This document shows positions 55,849 through 64,000 of a stretch of 64,000 nt of DNA, in pieces (within the stretch, counting starts at the first letter, position 1; every line of letters begins with the position of its first letter). The notes beneath the pieces are model-generated. The model saw only the letters and a program-made list of their open reading frames with translations. It ran no database searches and had not been told where the DNA came from. A program made the position numbers and the translations under genes. Source of the stretch: Gammaproteobacteria bacterium (GTDB lineage: Bacteria > Pseudomonadota > Gammaproteobacteria > Ga0077536); NCBI GenBank assembly GCA_020849475.1, contig JADLGE010000083.1, positions 62,001 through 126,000 on the forward strand, in the 5' to 3' direction.

Positions 55849-56979
55849 TCAGGCGACGCGTTTGGAACTGCAGCTCGAGCCGCTGCCGGCTTCCGCCGAC
55901 GCGACCAGGCGCGGCTTGGCCGCCTCTTCCTCGTAGGTGAAGGGCAGTTCTGGCGCCATCGGACCGTCGGTACGGGGCCCGAACAGTGCCACGCGCGCGG
56001 CCTTGAGCGGATGGGCGAAGGTGTCATCCACCGCCGTCATCTCATAGCCGCAGTGCATCATGCAGTTGTCGCACTTCGGATTGCGGCCGGTGCCGTACTT
56101 TTCCCACGGGGTGTCGTCGATGAGTGAGCGGTAGGTCGGTGCATAGCCTTCGCCGACCAACAGGTAGCAGGGCTTCTGCCAGCCGAACACATTACGTGTG
56201 ACGGCGCCCCACGGCGTGCACTCGTAGGTCTGGTTGCCGGCCAGGAAGTCGAGGTACATCGACGACTGGTTGTAGCGCCAGTTACGGCCCTTGCCCAGGC
56301 GGAAGATGTCGCGGAACAACTGCTTGCTGCGCTGACGGCCGAGGAACACATCCTGCTGCGGTGCGCGCTCGTAGTTGTAGCCCGGAGCAATGGTCACGCC
56401 TTCGAGGCCGAGCGCCATCATCTGGTCCATGAATTCGCCGACTTCCTCGGCGGTCTCGCCCTGGAACAAGGTGCAGTTGGCCGTCACGCGGAAGCCGCGG
56501 GCGAGGGCCTTCTTGATGACTTCGATGCACTTGTCGAACACACCCTGACGGCACACGGAGGCATCGTGGCGCTCACGGCCGCCGTCGAGGTGGATGGAGA
56601 AGGTCAGATAGGGGCTGGGTTCGAATTCGTCCATCTTCTTGTCGAGCAAGAGTGCATTGGTGCACAGGTAGACGAACTTCTTGCGCGCGATGAAGCCTTC
56701 GGCGATGCGCACGATGTCCTTGTGAATCAGCGGCTCGCCGCCGGCAATGGACACCACCGGCGCGCCACATTCATCGATAGCCTGCATGCAGTCTTCGAAC
56801 GACAAGCGCTTGTCGAGGATCTCGTCAGGGTAATCAATCTTGCCGCAGCCGGCACAGGCGAGATTGCAACGGAACAGGGGCTCCAACATCAGCACCAGTG
56901 GATAGCGCTTGTTACCCCGGAGCTTCTGCCCAAGGATATATCGACCCACGCGATACTGCTGAATGAGAGGAACGCCCAT
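55849..56979 (-). CDS. hpnH: Adenosyl-hopene transferase HpnH (radical SAM)
   Basis: 376 residues. MGVPLIQQYRVGRYILGQKLRGNKRYPLVLMLEPLFRCNLACAGCGK carries the radical-SAM CxxxCxxC at C38, C42 and C45. VVSIAGGEPLIHKDI and a C-terminal SPASM-like cysteine region (CDNCMMHCGYE) follow. HpnH joins 5'-deoxyadenosine to diploptene, the first step to C35 bacteriohopanepolyols. The squalene-hopene cyclase is not in this window. Divergent from dxs. Confidence 0.95.
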   Translation of the reverse strand: MGVPLIQQYRVGRYILGQKLRGNKRYPLVLMLEPLFRCNLACAGCGKIDYPDEILDKRLSFEDCMQAIDECGAPVVSIAGGEPLIHKDIVRIAEGFIARKKFVYLCTNALLLDKKMDEFEPSPYLTFSIHLDGGRERHDASVCRQGVFDKCIEVIKKALARGFRVTANCTLFQGETAEEVGEFMDQMMALGLEGVTIAPGYNYERAPQQDVFLGRQRSKQLFRDIFRLGKGRNWRYNQSSMYLDFLAGNQTYECTPWGAVTRNVFGWQKPCYLLVGEGYAPTYRSLIDDTPWEKYGTGRNPKCDNCMMHCGYEMTAVDDTFAHPLKAARVALFGPRTDGPMAPELPFTYEEEAAKPRLVASAEAGSGSSCSSKRVA

Positions 56980-57274
56980 GCTTTAACCCTATAAAATAAA
57001 CAGGAATTTCTTTTTGTGTTTCAAATAATTGCGGTTTGAATCACAATGGCGCGCAACCTTACTGTAATGAAACACGAAAGTACAGGCCCGTGGTCGGGAA
57101 TTGCTGCATTGCAGGGGGCGGGCAGCAACCGCATTCCGAGCCGCGTTTCGACGCCTTTTCAAGGCCTCGTCCGTACGTTCCCGGATGCCCGTTCCGGCTT
57201 GCAAGGTCCAGACCCGCTCCCCATAATTCACGGCCCGCCGCCGGGTTGCCTGTATCGGTGAGATTCGACGCTCC
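56980..57274 (+). other. Divergent hpnH/dxs promoter region
   Basis: 295 bases without a gene. The hpnH-proximal 80 bases are AT-rich. TTGTGTTTCAAA (57014-57025) and TTTGAATCACAA (57035-57046) make a 12+12 bp inverted repeat with one mismatched pair and a 9-bp spacer, a likely operator or hairpin for control of both genes. The rest is GC-rich and unremarkable. Confidence 0.45.
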
Positions 57275-59170
57275 ATGACACAAAGTTCTCATTACCCCCT
57301 GCTCGACAAGATTGACCTCCCGGCTGACCTCCGCGCCCTGCCCGAATCAGCCCTTCCGCAGGTGGCGGCCGAAGTCCGCGCCTTCCTGCTCGAATCGGTC
57401 AGTCAAAGCGGCGGCCACTTCGCCGCTGGCCTGGGCTCTGTCGAACTCACTGTCGCACTGCATTATCTGTACAACACACCCGAGGATCGCATCGTGTGGG
57501 ACGTTGGCCATCAGGCCTACCCGCACAAGATCCTGACCGGCCGTAAAGATCGCCTGCAGAGCATCCGTAAAGCTCATGGGCTCGCGCCGTTCCCGAAACG
57601 CGAAGAAAGCGTCTACGACACCTTCAGCGTCGGCCATTCCAGCACCTCGATCAGCGCCGCGTTGGGCATGGCCATCGCCGCCAAGCTCACCGGCTCCAAC
57701 CGTCGCGCGGTGGCAGTCATCGGCGATGGCGCGATGACCGCCGGTGTCGCCTTCGAAGCCTTGAACCACGCTGGCGACCTCAACACAGACCTGCTGGTGA
57801 TCCTGAACGACAACAACATGTCGATTTCGCCCAACGTCGGCGCGTTGTCGAACCGCTTCGCGCAGATCCTGTCGGGCAAGCTCTACACCACGGTGCGCGA
57901 AGGTAGCAAGAAAGTGCTGTCGCAGATGCCGTCGGTGTGGGAGCTGGCGCGGCGCGCCGAGGAACACGTCAAGGGCCTGATCGTGCCTGGCACGCTGTTC
58001 GAGGAATTCGGCTTCAACTACATCGGCCCCATCGACGGGCACGACATGGACGCGCTGCTGCACACCCTGCGCAACGTCCAGCAATTGCATGGCCCGCAGC
58101 TTCTGCATGTGATCACCAAGAAGGGCAAGGGTTATGCCCCGGCCGAGGCCGACCCGGTCAAGTATCACGGTGTCAGCCCTTTCGATCCGCATCAGGGCAT
58201 TGTGCCGTCCGCCAAGAAGAGCGCCATCAACTACTGCGATGTGTTCGGCAGCTGGGTGTGCGACATGGCCGCCAAGGACCGTCGTCTGGTCGCCATCACG
58301 CCGGCCATGCGCGAAGGCTCGGGCCTGGTGCGCTATGAGCGCGAATACCCGACGCGCTATTTCGACGTCGCGATTGCCGAGCAGCACAGCGTCAACGTCG
58401 CGGCCGGCATGGCCTGCGACGGCTTGAAGCCGGTCGTGGCCATCTATTCGACCTTCCTGCAGCGTGGTTACGATCAGGTCATCCACGACGTCGCCAACCA
58501 GAACCTGCCGGTCTTGTTTGCGCTCGATCGCGCCGGCCTGGTCGGGGCCGATGGCCCGACCCACAACGGCAGCTACGATATTTCTTTCATGCGCTGTCTG
58601 CCCAACATGACGGTCATGACGCCGTCGGACGAGAACGAATGCCGGCAGATGCTCTACACCGGCTTCATGCTCGACGGTCCGTCGGCGGTGCGTTATCCGC
58701 GCGGCACGGGGCCGGGCGTCGACATTCAGGAGGAGATGCAGGCGCTGCCGCTGGGCAAGGCCGAGTTGCGTCGCCGTGGCCGCCGCGTGGCGGTGCTGGT
58801 GTTCGGCGTGATGTTGGCGCCGGCGCTTGAAGTGGCGGAAAAGCTCGACCTCACGGTCGTCAACATGCGCTTCGTCAAACCGCTGGATGAGGCCATGGTG
58901 CTGGAGATGGCGCGCAGCCACGAATTGCTCGTGACGTTCGAGGAAAACGTGGTGGCGGGTGGCGCTGGCAGTGCGGTCAACGAATGCCTGGCAGCGCACG
59001 GCGAGAGCGTGGCGATTGCCAACTGCGGCTTGCCTGATCGCCTGATTCAGCACGGTTCGCGCGAAGAAATGCTGGTTGATGCCGGCCTCGATGCGGCCAG
59101 CTTCGAGCAGTTCGTGCGCGCGCGCATCGCCACGCTCGACGCACAGACGCCGGCGGCGCGCCGCGCCTGA
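57275..59170 (+). CDS. dxs: 1-deoxy-D-xylulose-5-phosphate synthase
   Basis: 631 residues. Thiamine-diphosphate motif [74 protein letters not shown] and transketolase-like [32 protein letters not shown] and RYPRGTG segments are all present. It condenses pyruvate and glyceraldehyde 3-phosphate to DXP, feeding isoprenoids (ispG at 19.3 kb) and pyridoxal phosphate (pdxA at 11.9 kb). Next to hpnH and hpnB, so it probably supplies hopanoid precursors. Confidence 0.96.
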   Translation: MTQSSHYPLLDKIDLPADLRALPESALPQVAAEVRAFLLESVSQSGGHFAAGLGSVELTVALHYLYNTPEDRIVWDVGHQAYPHKILTGRKDRLQSIRKAHGLAPFPKREESVYDTFSVGHSSTSISAALGMAIAAKLTGSNRRAVAVIGDGAMTAGVAFEALNHAGDLNTDLLVILNDNNMSISPNVGALSNRFAQILSGKLYTTVREGSKKVLSQMPSVWELARRAEEHVKGLIVPGTLFEEFGFNYIGPIDGHDMDALLHTLRNVQQLHGPQLLHVITKKGKGYAPAEADPVKYHGVSPFDPHQGIVPSAKKSAINYCDVFGSWVCDMAAKDRRLVAITPAMREGSGLVRYEREYPTRYFDVAIAEQHSVNVAAGMACDGLKPVVAIYSTFLQRGYDQVIHDVANQNLPVLFALDRAGLVGADGPTHNGSYDISFMRCLPNMTVMTPSDENECRQMLYTGFMLDGPSAVRYPRGTGPGVDIQEEMQALPLGKAELRRRGRRVAVLVFGVMLAPALEVAEKLDLTVVNMRFVKPLDEAMVLEMARSHELLVTFEENVVAGGAGSAVNECLAAHGESVAIANCGLPDRLIQHGSREEMLVDAGLDAASFEQFVRARIATLDAQTPAARRA

Positions 59171-59195
59171 AATCGGCAGGCGGCCGGCTAGCAGG

Positions 59196-60272
59196 CTAGG
59201 TCGCCAATACCTCTTCCAGGGCCCGGCACAGCCGGGCCATGTCGTCGGCGCTGATGTCTCCCATCGCGGAAATGCGGAACACCCGTTCCGACAGCGCCCC
59301 TTGACCTGCATAGATGATGAAGCCGCGCGCTTTCAGCGCGTCGTGCAGCGTCGGGTAGTCGCGACCCTCGGGCAGTTCAAACGCATGCAGAGCACAGGAC
59401 GTCTCGTCTGTCGCCAGCAGCGCGCGCACGTTCAGGCGGGCCAGCGTTGCCCGCACCGTCGCCATGCGCGACTGAAACAATTGCTGGCGGGCGGGCTGGC
59501 CGCCAGCCGCGAAGAATTCATCGAGCGCGGCATCCAGCGCATAGAAGGTCTGCACCGATTGCGTGAAGGGTGTGCCCTGACCATCCTGCTTGGCGAGGTA
59601 ATCGCGCAAATCGAAATACACCGAGCGTGATACCGCCGCCGCCGCGAGCGCCGCGCGGCGCAGCATCACGAACGCGGTGCCGGGCACACCGTGCAGGCAC
59701 TTGTTGGCGGTCGCCGCGCAGGCATCGATACCCCACGCTTCGAAATCGATGTCTTCAGCGCCAAAGCTGCTGACGCCGTCGAGCAACAGACGTGCACCGG
59801 TCTCCTTGCACACCGAAGCCAGCGCCGCCAGATCATTCAAGCGACCGGTGGTGGTCTCGTGATGGACCACCGCGACATGGCTGTGGGGCGTTGCGCGCAG
59901 CGCTGTGGCAATTGCTTCCAGATCGAGGCGCTCACCCCAAGGGGCGCGGATGCGCGTCGTGGCGATGCCGTAGGTTTCGGCGATGCGGCTCATGCGTTCG
60001 CCGTACACGCCGTTCTCGGCGACCAGCACTCGAGCGTCGCGCGGCACCAGGCTCGTGATCATCGCTTCCACCGCGGCGGTGCCGGAGCCGGTCAATAAAG
60101 TTGCGCCCCAGGCGTCGGCGGGCAGGTCATAGACCGCCATCAGCTTGCGTCGCAGGCCATCCTGCAGGGTCGCGAATTCCACTTCGCGATGGCATAGATC
60201 GGGGCCGAGCAGCGCGCTGCGTACGCGCTCGCTCAAGGTCACGGGGCCGGGATTGAGCAGAATGGTTTTCAT
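59196..60272 (-). CDS. phnW: 2-aminoethylphosphonate:pyruvate transaminase type PLP enzyme
   Basis: 358 residues of the PhnW class V aminotransferase family. LLNPGPVTLSERVRSALLGPDLCHREVEF at the N-terminus, GSGTAAVEAMITSLV, VVHHETTTGRLNDL, LLLDGVSSFGAEDIDFEAWGIDACAATANKCLHGVPGTAFVML with the PLP Lys in NKCLHG. It normally interconverts 2-aminoethylphosphonate and phosphonoacetaldehyde. Last in a minus-strand unit that makes phosphonoacetaldehyde, so here it probably runs in the amine-forming direction. It overlaps the upstream ppd gene by 4 bases. Confidence 0.92.
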   Translation of the reverse strand: MKTILLNPGPVTLSERVRSALLGPDLCHREVEFATLQDGLRRKLMAVYDLPADAWGATLLTGSGTAAVEAMITSLVPRDARVLVAENGVYGERMSRIAETYGIATTRIRAPWGERLDLEAIATALRATPHSHVAVVHHETTTGRLNDLAALASVCKETGARLLLDGVSSFGAEDIDFEAWGIDACAATANKCLHGVPGTAFVMLRRAALAAAAVSRSVYFDLRDYLAKQDGQGTPFTQSVQTFYALDAALDEFFAAGGQPARQQLFQSRMATVRATLARLNVRALLATDETSCALHAFELPEGRDYPTLHDALKARGFIIYAGQGALSERVFRISAMGDISADDMARLCRALEEVLAT

Positions 60273-61426
60273 GGCGCGCTGCCTATGTGTTGCATGAGGC
60301 GTGCGCGCACGGCCGGCGGTGTGATGGCCGGGCGCGGCAGGTCGTCGCGCGCGCCGGTCGCTATCTTCATGTGTATGAAGGCGCTGCCTGCCTGATCTCG
60401 AGCGGCGAGAAACTGCGTGAGTTCGTTCACATCGTCGCTGCGCATGACGCGCGCATAACCGCAGGCGGCGGCGACGCCGGCAAAGTCGGTGCAGGCGCTG
60501 ATCGTCGCTTGCGCGCCAGTCGAATCGTGGGCTTCGTTGTCGAGCACCAGGTGCGTGAGGTTCGGCGCGTTGTAGGCGCCGACGGTGGCAAGATTGCCCA
60601 TGCGCATGAGCGCGGCGCCATCGCCGTCCACCACCAGCACGCGCAAATCGGGGCGCGCGAGCGCCAGGCCGAGACCCAGGGACGACGCGCAGCCCATCGA
60701 GCCGACCATGTAGAAATGCTGGGGCCTGTCGGCCAGGGCGTATAACTCGCGTCCCGTAAAGCCGGTGGTGGCGATGACCACGCTCTGTGCGTCATCACTG
60801 GCGGCCAGCACCTCAGCCAGCGCGGCGCTGCGTGACGCACGCGCTGCCACGGCACGCGCGTGACCGCTGCCCTGCACGGCGACCGCGGCGCGCGGCATGG
60901 GCATGGCGCCAGCCGTCAAGGCGAACGGCTCGCAGCTGCCTTTCTGCATGATCAATGCGTAGGGCTCGGAGTGCGCGCGCATATGCGTGTCGATGTCGTC
61001 CAGCATGCCGTCGATGGCGGCGGCCTCACGCGGAAACGTCGCCCACGGTATGCCCATGGTCTCGAACAATTGTTCAGTGATGGTGCCCATCAAGGCGTGC
61101 TGTGGTTCGTCGCTGACGCCCGGCGCGCCGCGGTGAGTGCAGATCACCAGCACGGGAATGCCGAAGGTATGGGTCAAGGACGTCAGCGGACTGACGGCAT
61201 TACCGAGTCCCGAGTTCTGCATCATCGCTATCGAACGCTGGCCACCTAACCATGCCCCCGCGGCAATGGCCACCGCGTCGCCTTCATTGGCCGCGGACAG
61301 GTAGCGCAGGCCGTCGGCGCCGATCACGTAGTTGATGAAGGGCGTCAAAAATGAACAGGGCACGCCGGCGTAAACCTTGAAGCCGCGCCGCCCGGCCGCG
61401 TCGACGAAGTCGCGCGCATGAATCAT
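60269..61426 (-). CDS. aepY: Phosphonopyruvate decarboxylase
   Basis: 385 residues, thiamine-diphosphate-dependent. VYAGVPCSFLTPFINYVI, AANEGDAVAIAAGAWLGGQRSIAMMQNSGLGNAVSPLTSL and a C-terminal ThDP site VGSMGCASSLGLGLALARPDLRVLVVDGDGAALMRMGNLATVG are all typical. It removes CO2 from phosphonopyruvate to give phosphonoacetaldehyde, which makes the otherwise unfavourable PEP mutase reaction irreversible. 12 bases after the PEP mutase gene. Confidence 0.95.
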   Translation of the reverse strand: MIHARDFVDAAGRRGFKVYAGVPCSFLTPFINYVIGADGLRYLSAANEGDAVAIAAGAWLGGQRSIAMMQNSGLGNAVSPLTSLTHTFGIPVLVICTHRGAPGVSDEPQHALMGTITEQLFETMGIPWATFPREAAAIDGMLDDIDTHMRAHSEPYALIMQKGSCEPFALTAGAMPMPRAAVAVQGSGHARAVAARASRSAALAEVLAASDDAQSVVIATTGFTGRELYALADRPQHFYMVGSMGCASSLGLGLALARPDLRVLVVDGDGAALMRMGNLATVGAYNAPNLTHLVLDNEAHDSTGAQATISACTDFAGVAAACGYARVMRSDDVNELTQFLAARDQAGSAFIHMKIATGARDDLPRPAITPPAVRARLMQHIGSAP

Positions 61427-61438
61427 GACTACAGTTCC

Positions 61439-63094
61439 TCAGCGTTGGCCAGCGGTGAAACGCCCGGCCTGTTCCAGATCGCGAATCGAATTGACGTCGA
61501 GCCAATGTCCGTGAATGTAGATGACGCGCACCGGATGACCGCGCGCGACGATGTGATTGAGCAAATCGCCCATGCCGAGCCGATCAAAATCGGGGCTATC
61601 GGCCAGCGCATCCAAGGCGTTCTCCAGCCATTCACGGCCGCGCGCGCGGGTGCGCAGCATGCCTATCCAGCGGCCGTGGGCGGCGCCGTCAGCCGAATGC
61701 GCATCGGGAGAAATTCGCTCCAGCAGCACGTCCTGGCCCCACAGCGAACGATCGTCGGCAACGCTGCAATAGGCGTAATCAGGTTTGCCGCTGCTGGTGG
61801 CGCTGTTGTAATGGGAGTCGACCACCACTGTCAGGTCGCGATCCGATTCCATGAGGCCGCGCAGCACATAACTGCGGAAGAGCAGGTCGCCATACATCAC
61901 CACCATGTCGTCGCGGAATATCGGCCGCGCGCAATTGAGTGAGGTCAGCTCGCCGCTGTCGGCGTAGCGCGGGTTGTGCACGATGTCGATGCCGCCGACA
62001 TCGATGTGTTCGGCCTTGTAGCCGGCCACCACCGTCACCGAATCTATCTGCTGCTTGCGGCAGCGCTCGACCAGGCGTTTCAACAAGGGCTTGCCGTTGA
62101 CCGGCAGCATGACCTTGGGTCGTTCCTGCGTCAGGTCGTCCAGACCGTCGCCGCGCGTCGCGGCCAGGATTACCGCGCGCGTGTCGCGCCGCGACTCGTA
62201 AAGATAACGACGCTCGGCCTGCGCCAGTTCGTCGGCGCCCTGCAGACGAAAAATTTCCTTCACGCTCGCAATCTGATCTTCGACGGTGACCAGGGTCTGG
62301 TCGGCGTGAATCTGGCGCGCGGTCTCCTGCATCGCATCGACCGCGCTGCGAATGAGGTGGTTGGCCCAGATCACGAGACTCACACCGGCGTCGCGAAACA
62401 CCTGGGTCGGCGTGCTGTAGTACTTGGTCGGCACGATCACCAGCGGCGCGCGATTGGCCCACTCGCGTGCGAATTCGAGGATCTGCTCGGGCGTCGACCA
62501 TGCGCTGTGCACCAGGATCGCGTCCGCTCCGGCGGCGTGAAAGGCGCTCGCGCGGCGCAGCGCTTCGCGCGTGTCCCAGCCAGCGATATAGGCTTCGATG
62601 CGCGCCACCACGCAGAAGTCGTCATCGGTCTGCGAGTCCTTGCCGGCGGCAATCTTGCCGCAGAATTCATCGACGTCGGCCAGCTCCTGGCGCTCGCCGT
62701 CGATGAAGCTGTTGGTCTTGGGGAAGAGTTTGTCTTCGATACATACGCCGGCCACGCCGCGCTGTTCGAGCTTGCGCACCAGGCGGCGCATGTTGTTGAA
62801 GTTGCCGTAGCCGGTATCGCCGTCCAGCAGTATCGGGATGCGTGTGACGTCGGACATGAATTCGACCATGTCGACCACCTGCGTCCAGCTGGCTTCGTTG
62901 TTGTCGCGCACGCCGAACTGCGCCGACAGGGCGAGACCGCTGGCCCAGATGCCCTTGAAGCCCGCCTCTTCAACGATGCGCGCGCTGATGCCGTTGTGGG
63001 CTTCGAGAATGAATTCGAGCTCGCGACTGGCCAACAGTCGACGCAGCTGCGTGGTCTTGCGCATCACCGGCATGGCATCGTGGTCAGCGCCCAT
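61439..63094 (-). CDS. aepX: Phosphoenolpyruvate phosphomutase fused to a nucleotidyltransferase
   Basis: 551 residues. The first ~300 are PEP mutase: [40 protein letters not shown], metal/PEP region [13 protein letters not shown] and the diagnostic [11 protein letters not shown] (E120-D-K-x-F-P-K-x-N-S). From ~310 a second domain follows, like CTP-dependent sugar/choline nucleotidyltransferases ([64 protein letters not shown]). PEP mutase makes the C-P bond; the transferase may activate 2-aminoethylphosphonate as a CMP derivative for attachment to lipid or glycan (inference). The start may be the ATG of codon 8 or 11. It overlaps the upstream gene by 11 bases. Confidence 0.93.
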   Translation of the reverse strand: MGADHDAMPVMRKTTQLRRLLASRELEFILEAHNGISARIVEEAGFKGIWASGLALSAQFGVRDNNEASWTQVVDMVEFMSDVTRIPILLDGDTGYGNFNNMRRLVRKLEQRGVAGVCIEDKLFPKTNSFIDGERQELADVDEFCGKIAAGKDSQTDDDFCVVARIEAYIAGWDTREALRRASAFHAAGADAILVHSAWSTPEQILEFAREWANRAPLVIVPTKYYSTPTQVFRDAGVSLVIWANHLIRSAVDAMQETARQIHADQTLVTVEDQIASVKEIFRLQGADELAQAERRYLYESRRDTRAVILAATRGDGLDDLTQERPKVMLPVNGKPLLKRLVERCRKQQIDSVTVVAGYKAEHIDVGGIDIVHNPRYADSGELTSLNCARPIFRDDMVVMYGDLLFRSYVLRGLMESDRDLTVVVDSHYNSATSSGKPDYAYCSVADDRSLWGQDVLLERISPDAHSADGAAHGRWIGMLRTRARGREWLENALDALADSPDFDRLGMGDLLNHIVARGHPVRVIYIHGHWLDVNSIRDLEQAGRFTAGQR

Positions 63095-63824
63095 CTAGCA
63101 AGGGCAGCACATGTTGTTCGGCACGGATGAGATCCTCGGGGAAATCGATTTCCAGCCACGGCAGGCCGGTGATGTCTTCAACGCCAATGGCGAGTTCAGG
63201 GCGCAGCGCGAGATCGCGCAGCGCTTCTTCATGGGGCTCGGCGCGGCGGCCGTCGGCCACATAGGCGTCGAGCAGACGCGCCAGCAGCAGCGCGGTCGCG
63301 GCATCGAACTTGAAGAAGCCGACCGATTCGCCGATGCGATCATAGGCGAGACCGTCGGCCACGCGCTTGCGGAATTCAACGATGCGCGCGCCGGCCATGC
63401 ACAGCTTGACCGGTTCATCGCCGGGCGCGAAATCGCGATCCAGCAAATAGCAATTGCGCACCGGGCTCGTGACCAGTCGTCGCAGGATGTCAGCGTGGTA
63501 GAGCACATCGGCGTCCATCACCAGCACATCGTCACCACAGGCGAGCGTCGCGCGCGCACTCCACAGACTGAAGCTCGAACCCAGGGTGTAGAGCGGGTTG
63601 TAATGCAACAGCGTGGCAGGGCCGGGCAAGCTCCGCAGCGCGTCCGCAATCTGTTCTGACTCATGCCCCACGCACACCGTCAGGTTGTCGACGCCGCAGT
63701 CGAGGAGATTGCGGCAATGGCGTTCAAGCAGCGTCATGCCGCCGAATTCCAGCAGACACTTCGGCAGCGGCCGGCCCTGGTTCAGGCGTCGGCCGACGCC
63801 GGCGGCGAGGAGGATGGCGTGCAA
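63084..63824 (-). CDS. Stand-alone nucleotidyltransferase (LicC/choline-phosphate type)
   Basis: 246 residues starting with a TTG codon (TTG-CAC-GCC); no good ribosome site is seen, so coupling to the gene 9 bases upstream is likely. [56 protein letters not shown] is the nucleotide-binding half, and [21 protein letters not shown] carries the metal-binding DADV. The fold is that of phosphocholine or sugar-1-phosphate nucleotidyltransferases. It probably activates a phosphonate or alcohol phosphate for transfer. It is separate from, but similar in type to, the transferase domain of the PEP mutase fusion. Confidence 0.85.
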   Translation of the reverse strand: MHAILLAAGVGRRLNQGRPLPKCLLEFGGMTLLERHCRNLLDCGVDNLTVCVGHESEQIADALRSLPGPATLLHYNPLYTLGSSFSLWSARATLACGDDVLVMDADVLYHADILRRLVTSPVRNCYLLDRDFAPGDEPVKLCMAGARIVEFRKRVADGLAYDRIGESVGFFKFDAATALLLARLLDAYVADGRRAEPHEEALRDLALRPELAIGVEDITGLPWLEIDFPEDLIRAEQHVLPLLDGR

Positions 63825-63833
63825 ACGCGTGGC

Positions 63834-64000
63834 TCAGGAACGCTTGGCGCCGGAGAACACCTGGCGAAAGCCGAAATAGGCGATGGCGTCCTTCATGTTG
63901 GAGACGAAGCGTCGCAGCGGATGCATGCCGAGCGTGGTCACGTATTCGAGCGTCAGCACCACGCGCCGCTCACCGGCGGCCGACGGCGTGACGCGATGCC
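63834..64000 (-). CDS. C-terminus of a gene in the phosphonate unit (5' part outside window)
   Basis: The last 55 codons of a minus-strand gene are visible and end at 63834. They read HRVTPSAAGERRVVLTLEYVT, then TLGMHPLRRFVSNMKDAIAYFGFRQVFSGAKRS. The HRVTP...GERRVVLTLEY pattern resembles the end of 2-oxoglutarate/Fe(II) oxygenases, where that His is the distal iron ligand, but this is a weak match on little sequence. The gene is upstream in the same operon as the nucleotidyltransferase and PEP mutase. Confidence 0.4.
   Translation of the reverse strand, partial: HRVTPSAAGERRVVLTLEYVTTLGMHPLRRFVSNMKDAIAYFGFRQVFSGAKRS

Noticed and set aside
57347-59311. A 654-residue minus-strand frame opposite dxs
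   Set aside because: Complementary-strand shadow of dxs; no domain recognisable.

Overview
The window is a GC-rich, gene-dense chromosomal segment of a free-living Gram-negative bacterium, most likely an uncultured or little-studied gammaproteobacterium. The evidence is the gene orders lptD-surA-pdxA-ksgA, mutS-fdxA, prmB-aroC and rnfB-nth-DUF1841, together with outer-membrane lipid transport (Mla) genes. Hopanoid genes (hpnB, hpnH next to dxs) and a PEP-CTERM-like protein point to an environmental organism. There are no rRNA or tRNA genes, transposases, phage genes or CRISPR arrays that I can see; this looks like core chromosome with some accessory islands.

Layout. 1-1.1 kb: end of a surface-type protein with a PEP-CTERM-like tail. 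1.25-1.84 kb: an AhpD-like (carboxymuconolactone decarboxylase fold) peroxidase-related gene whose active-site CxxC reads C-T-Y-UGA, with a hairpin that fits a bacterial SECIS element. I call it a selenoprotein. 1.9-5.3 kb: an LLM-class flavin monooxygenase, the ComM/YifB ATPase and UbiK. 5.4-8.5 kb: a nitrogen module (TorF-type porin, P-II protein, AmtB) behind a sigma-54-like promoter. 8.7-10.6 kb: a cNMP-binding/rhodanese fusion and aroE. 10.6-11.1 kb: an AT-rich gap with three DnaA-box-like sites. 11.1-20.6 kb, minus strand: ksgA, pdxA, surA, lptD, a Lon-N-domain protein, mpl, a small membrane protein and ispG.

20.6-30.8 kb: ROK kinase, a candidate small RNA (CRP-like site, terminator hairpin with a C-rich loop), response regulator, msrB, cysG, PilZ protein, dcd, mrp, metG, rnfB-like, nth and DUF1841. 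30.8-36.1 kb: a partner-switching protein (GAF/PP2C-type phosphatase/RsbW-type kinase) and a STAS protein, directly coupled to an MlaE-MlaF-MlaD-type lipid transporter with an auxiliary lipoprotein. 36.2-42.8 kb: a eukaryotic-like signalling island (CHASE2-cyclase; FHA, PP2C and CHASE2-Ser/Thr kinase). 42.9-53.0 kb: DUF4124 protein, fdxA, mutS, htpG, prmB, aroC, glcE, glcF. 53.1-59.2 kb: mlaA, mlaC, hpnB, hpnH, dxs, a lipid-envelope/isoprenoid block. 59.2-64.0 kb: a minus-strand operon for 2-aminoethylphosphonate synthesis (PEP mutase fused to a nucleotidyltransferase, phosphonopyruvate decarboxylase, AEP transaminase, a second nucleotidyltransferase). It runs off the window edge through a gene of which only the C-terminus is seen.

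How it fits together. Envelope biology dominates: LPS assembly (LptD, SurA), peptidoglycan recycling (Mpl), phospholipid transport (MlaEFD, MlaC, MlaA), isoprenoids and hopanoids (IspG, Dxs, HpnB, HpnH), and probably phosphonate-decorated lipid or glycan. Around it sits much signal transduction (CHASE2 sensors, cyclic nucleotides, Ser/Thr phosphorylation, PilZ, partner switching). The three observations I rate highest are the Sec-encoding AhpD-like gene, the CRP-type small RNA with a C-rich loop, and the coupling of a partner-switching module to a lipid ABC transporter.
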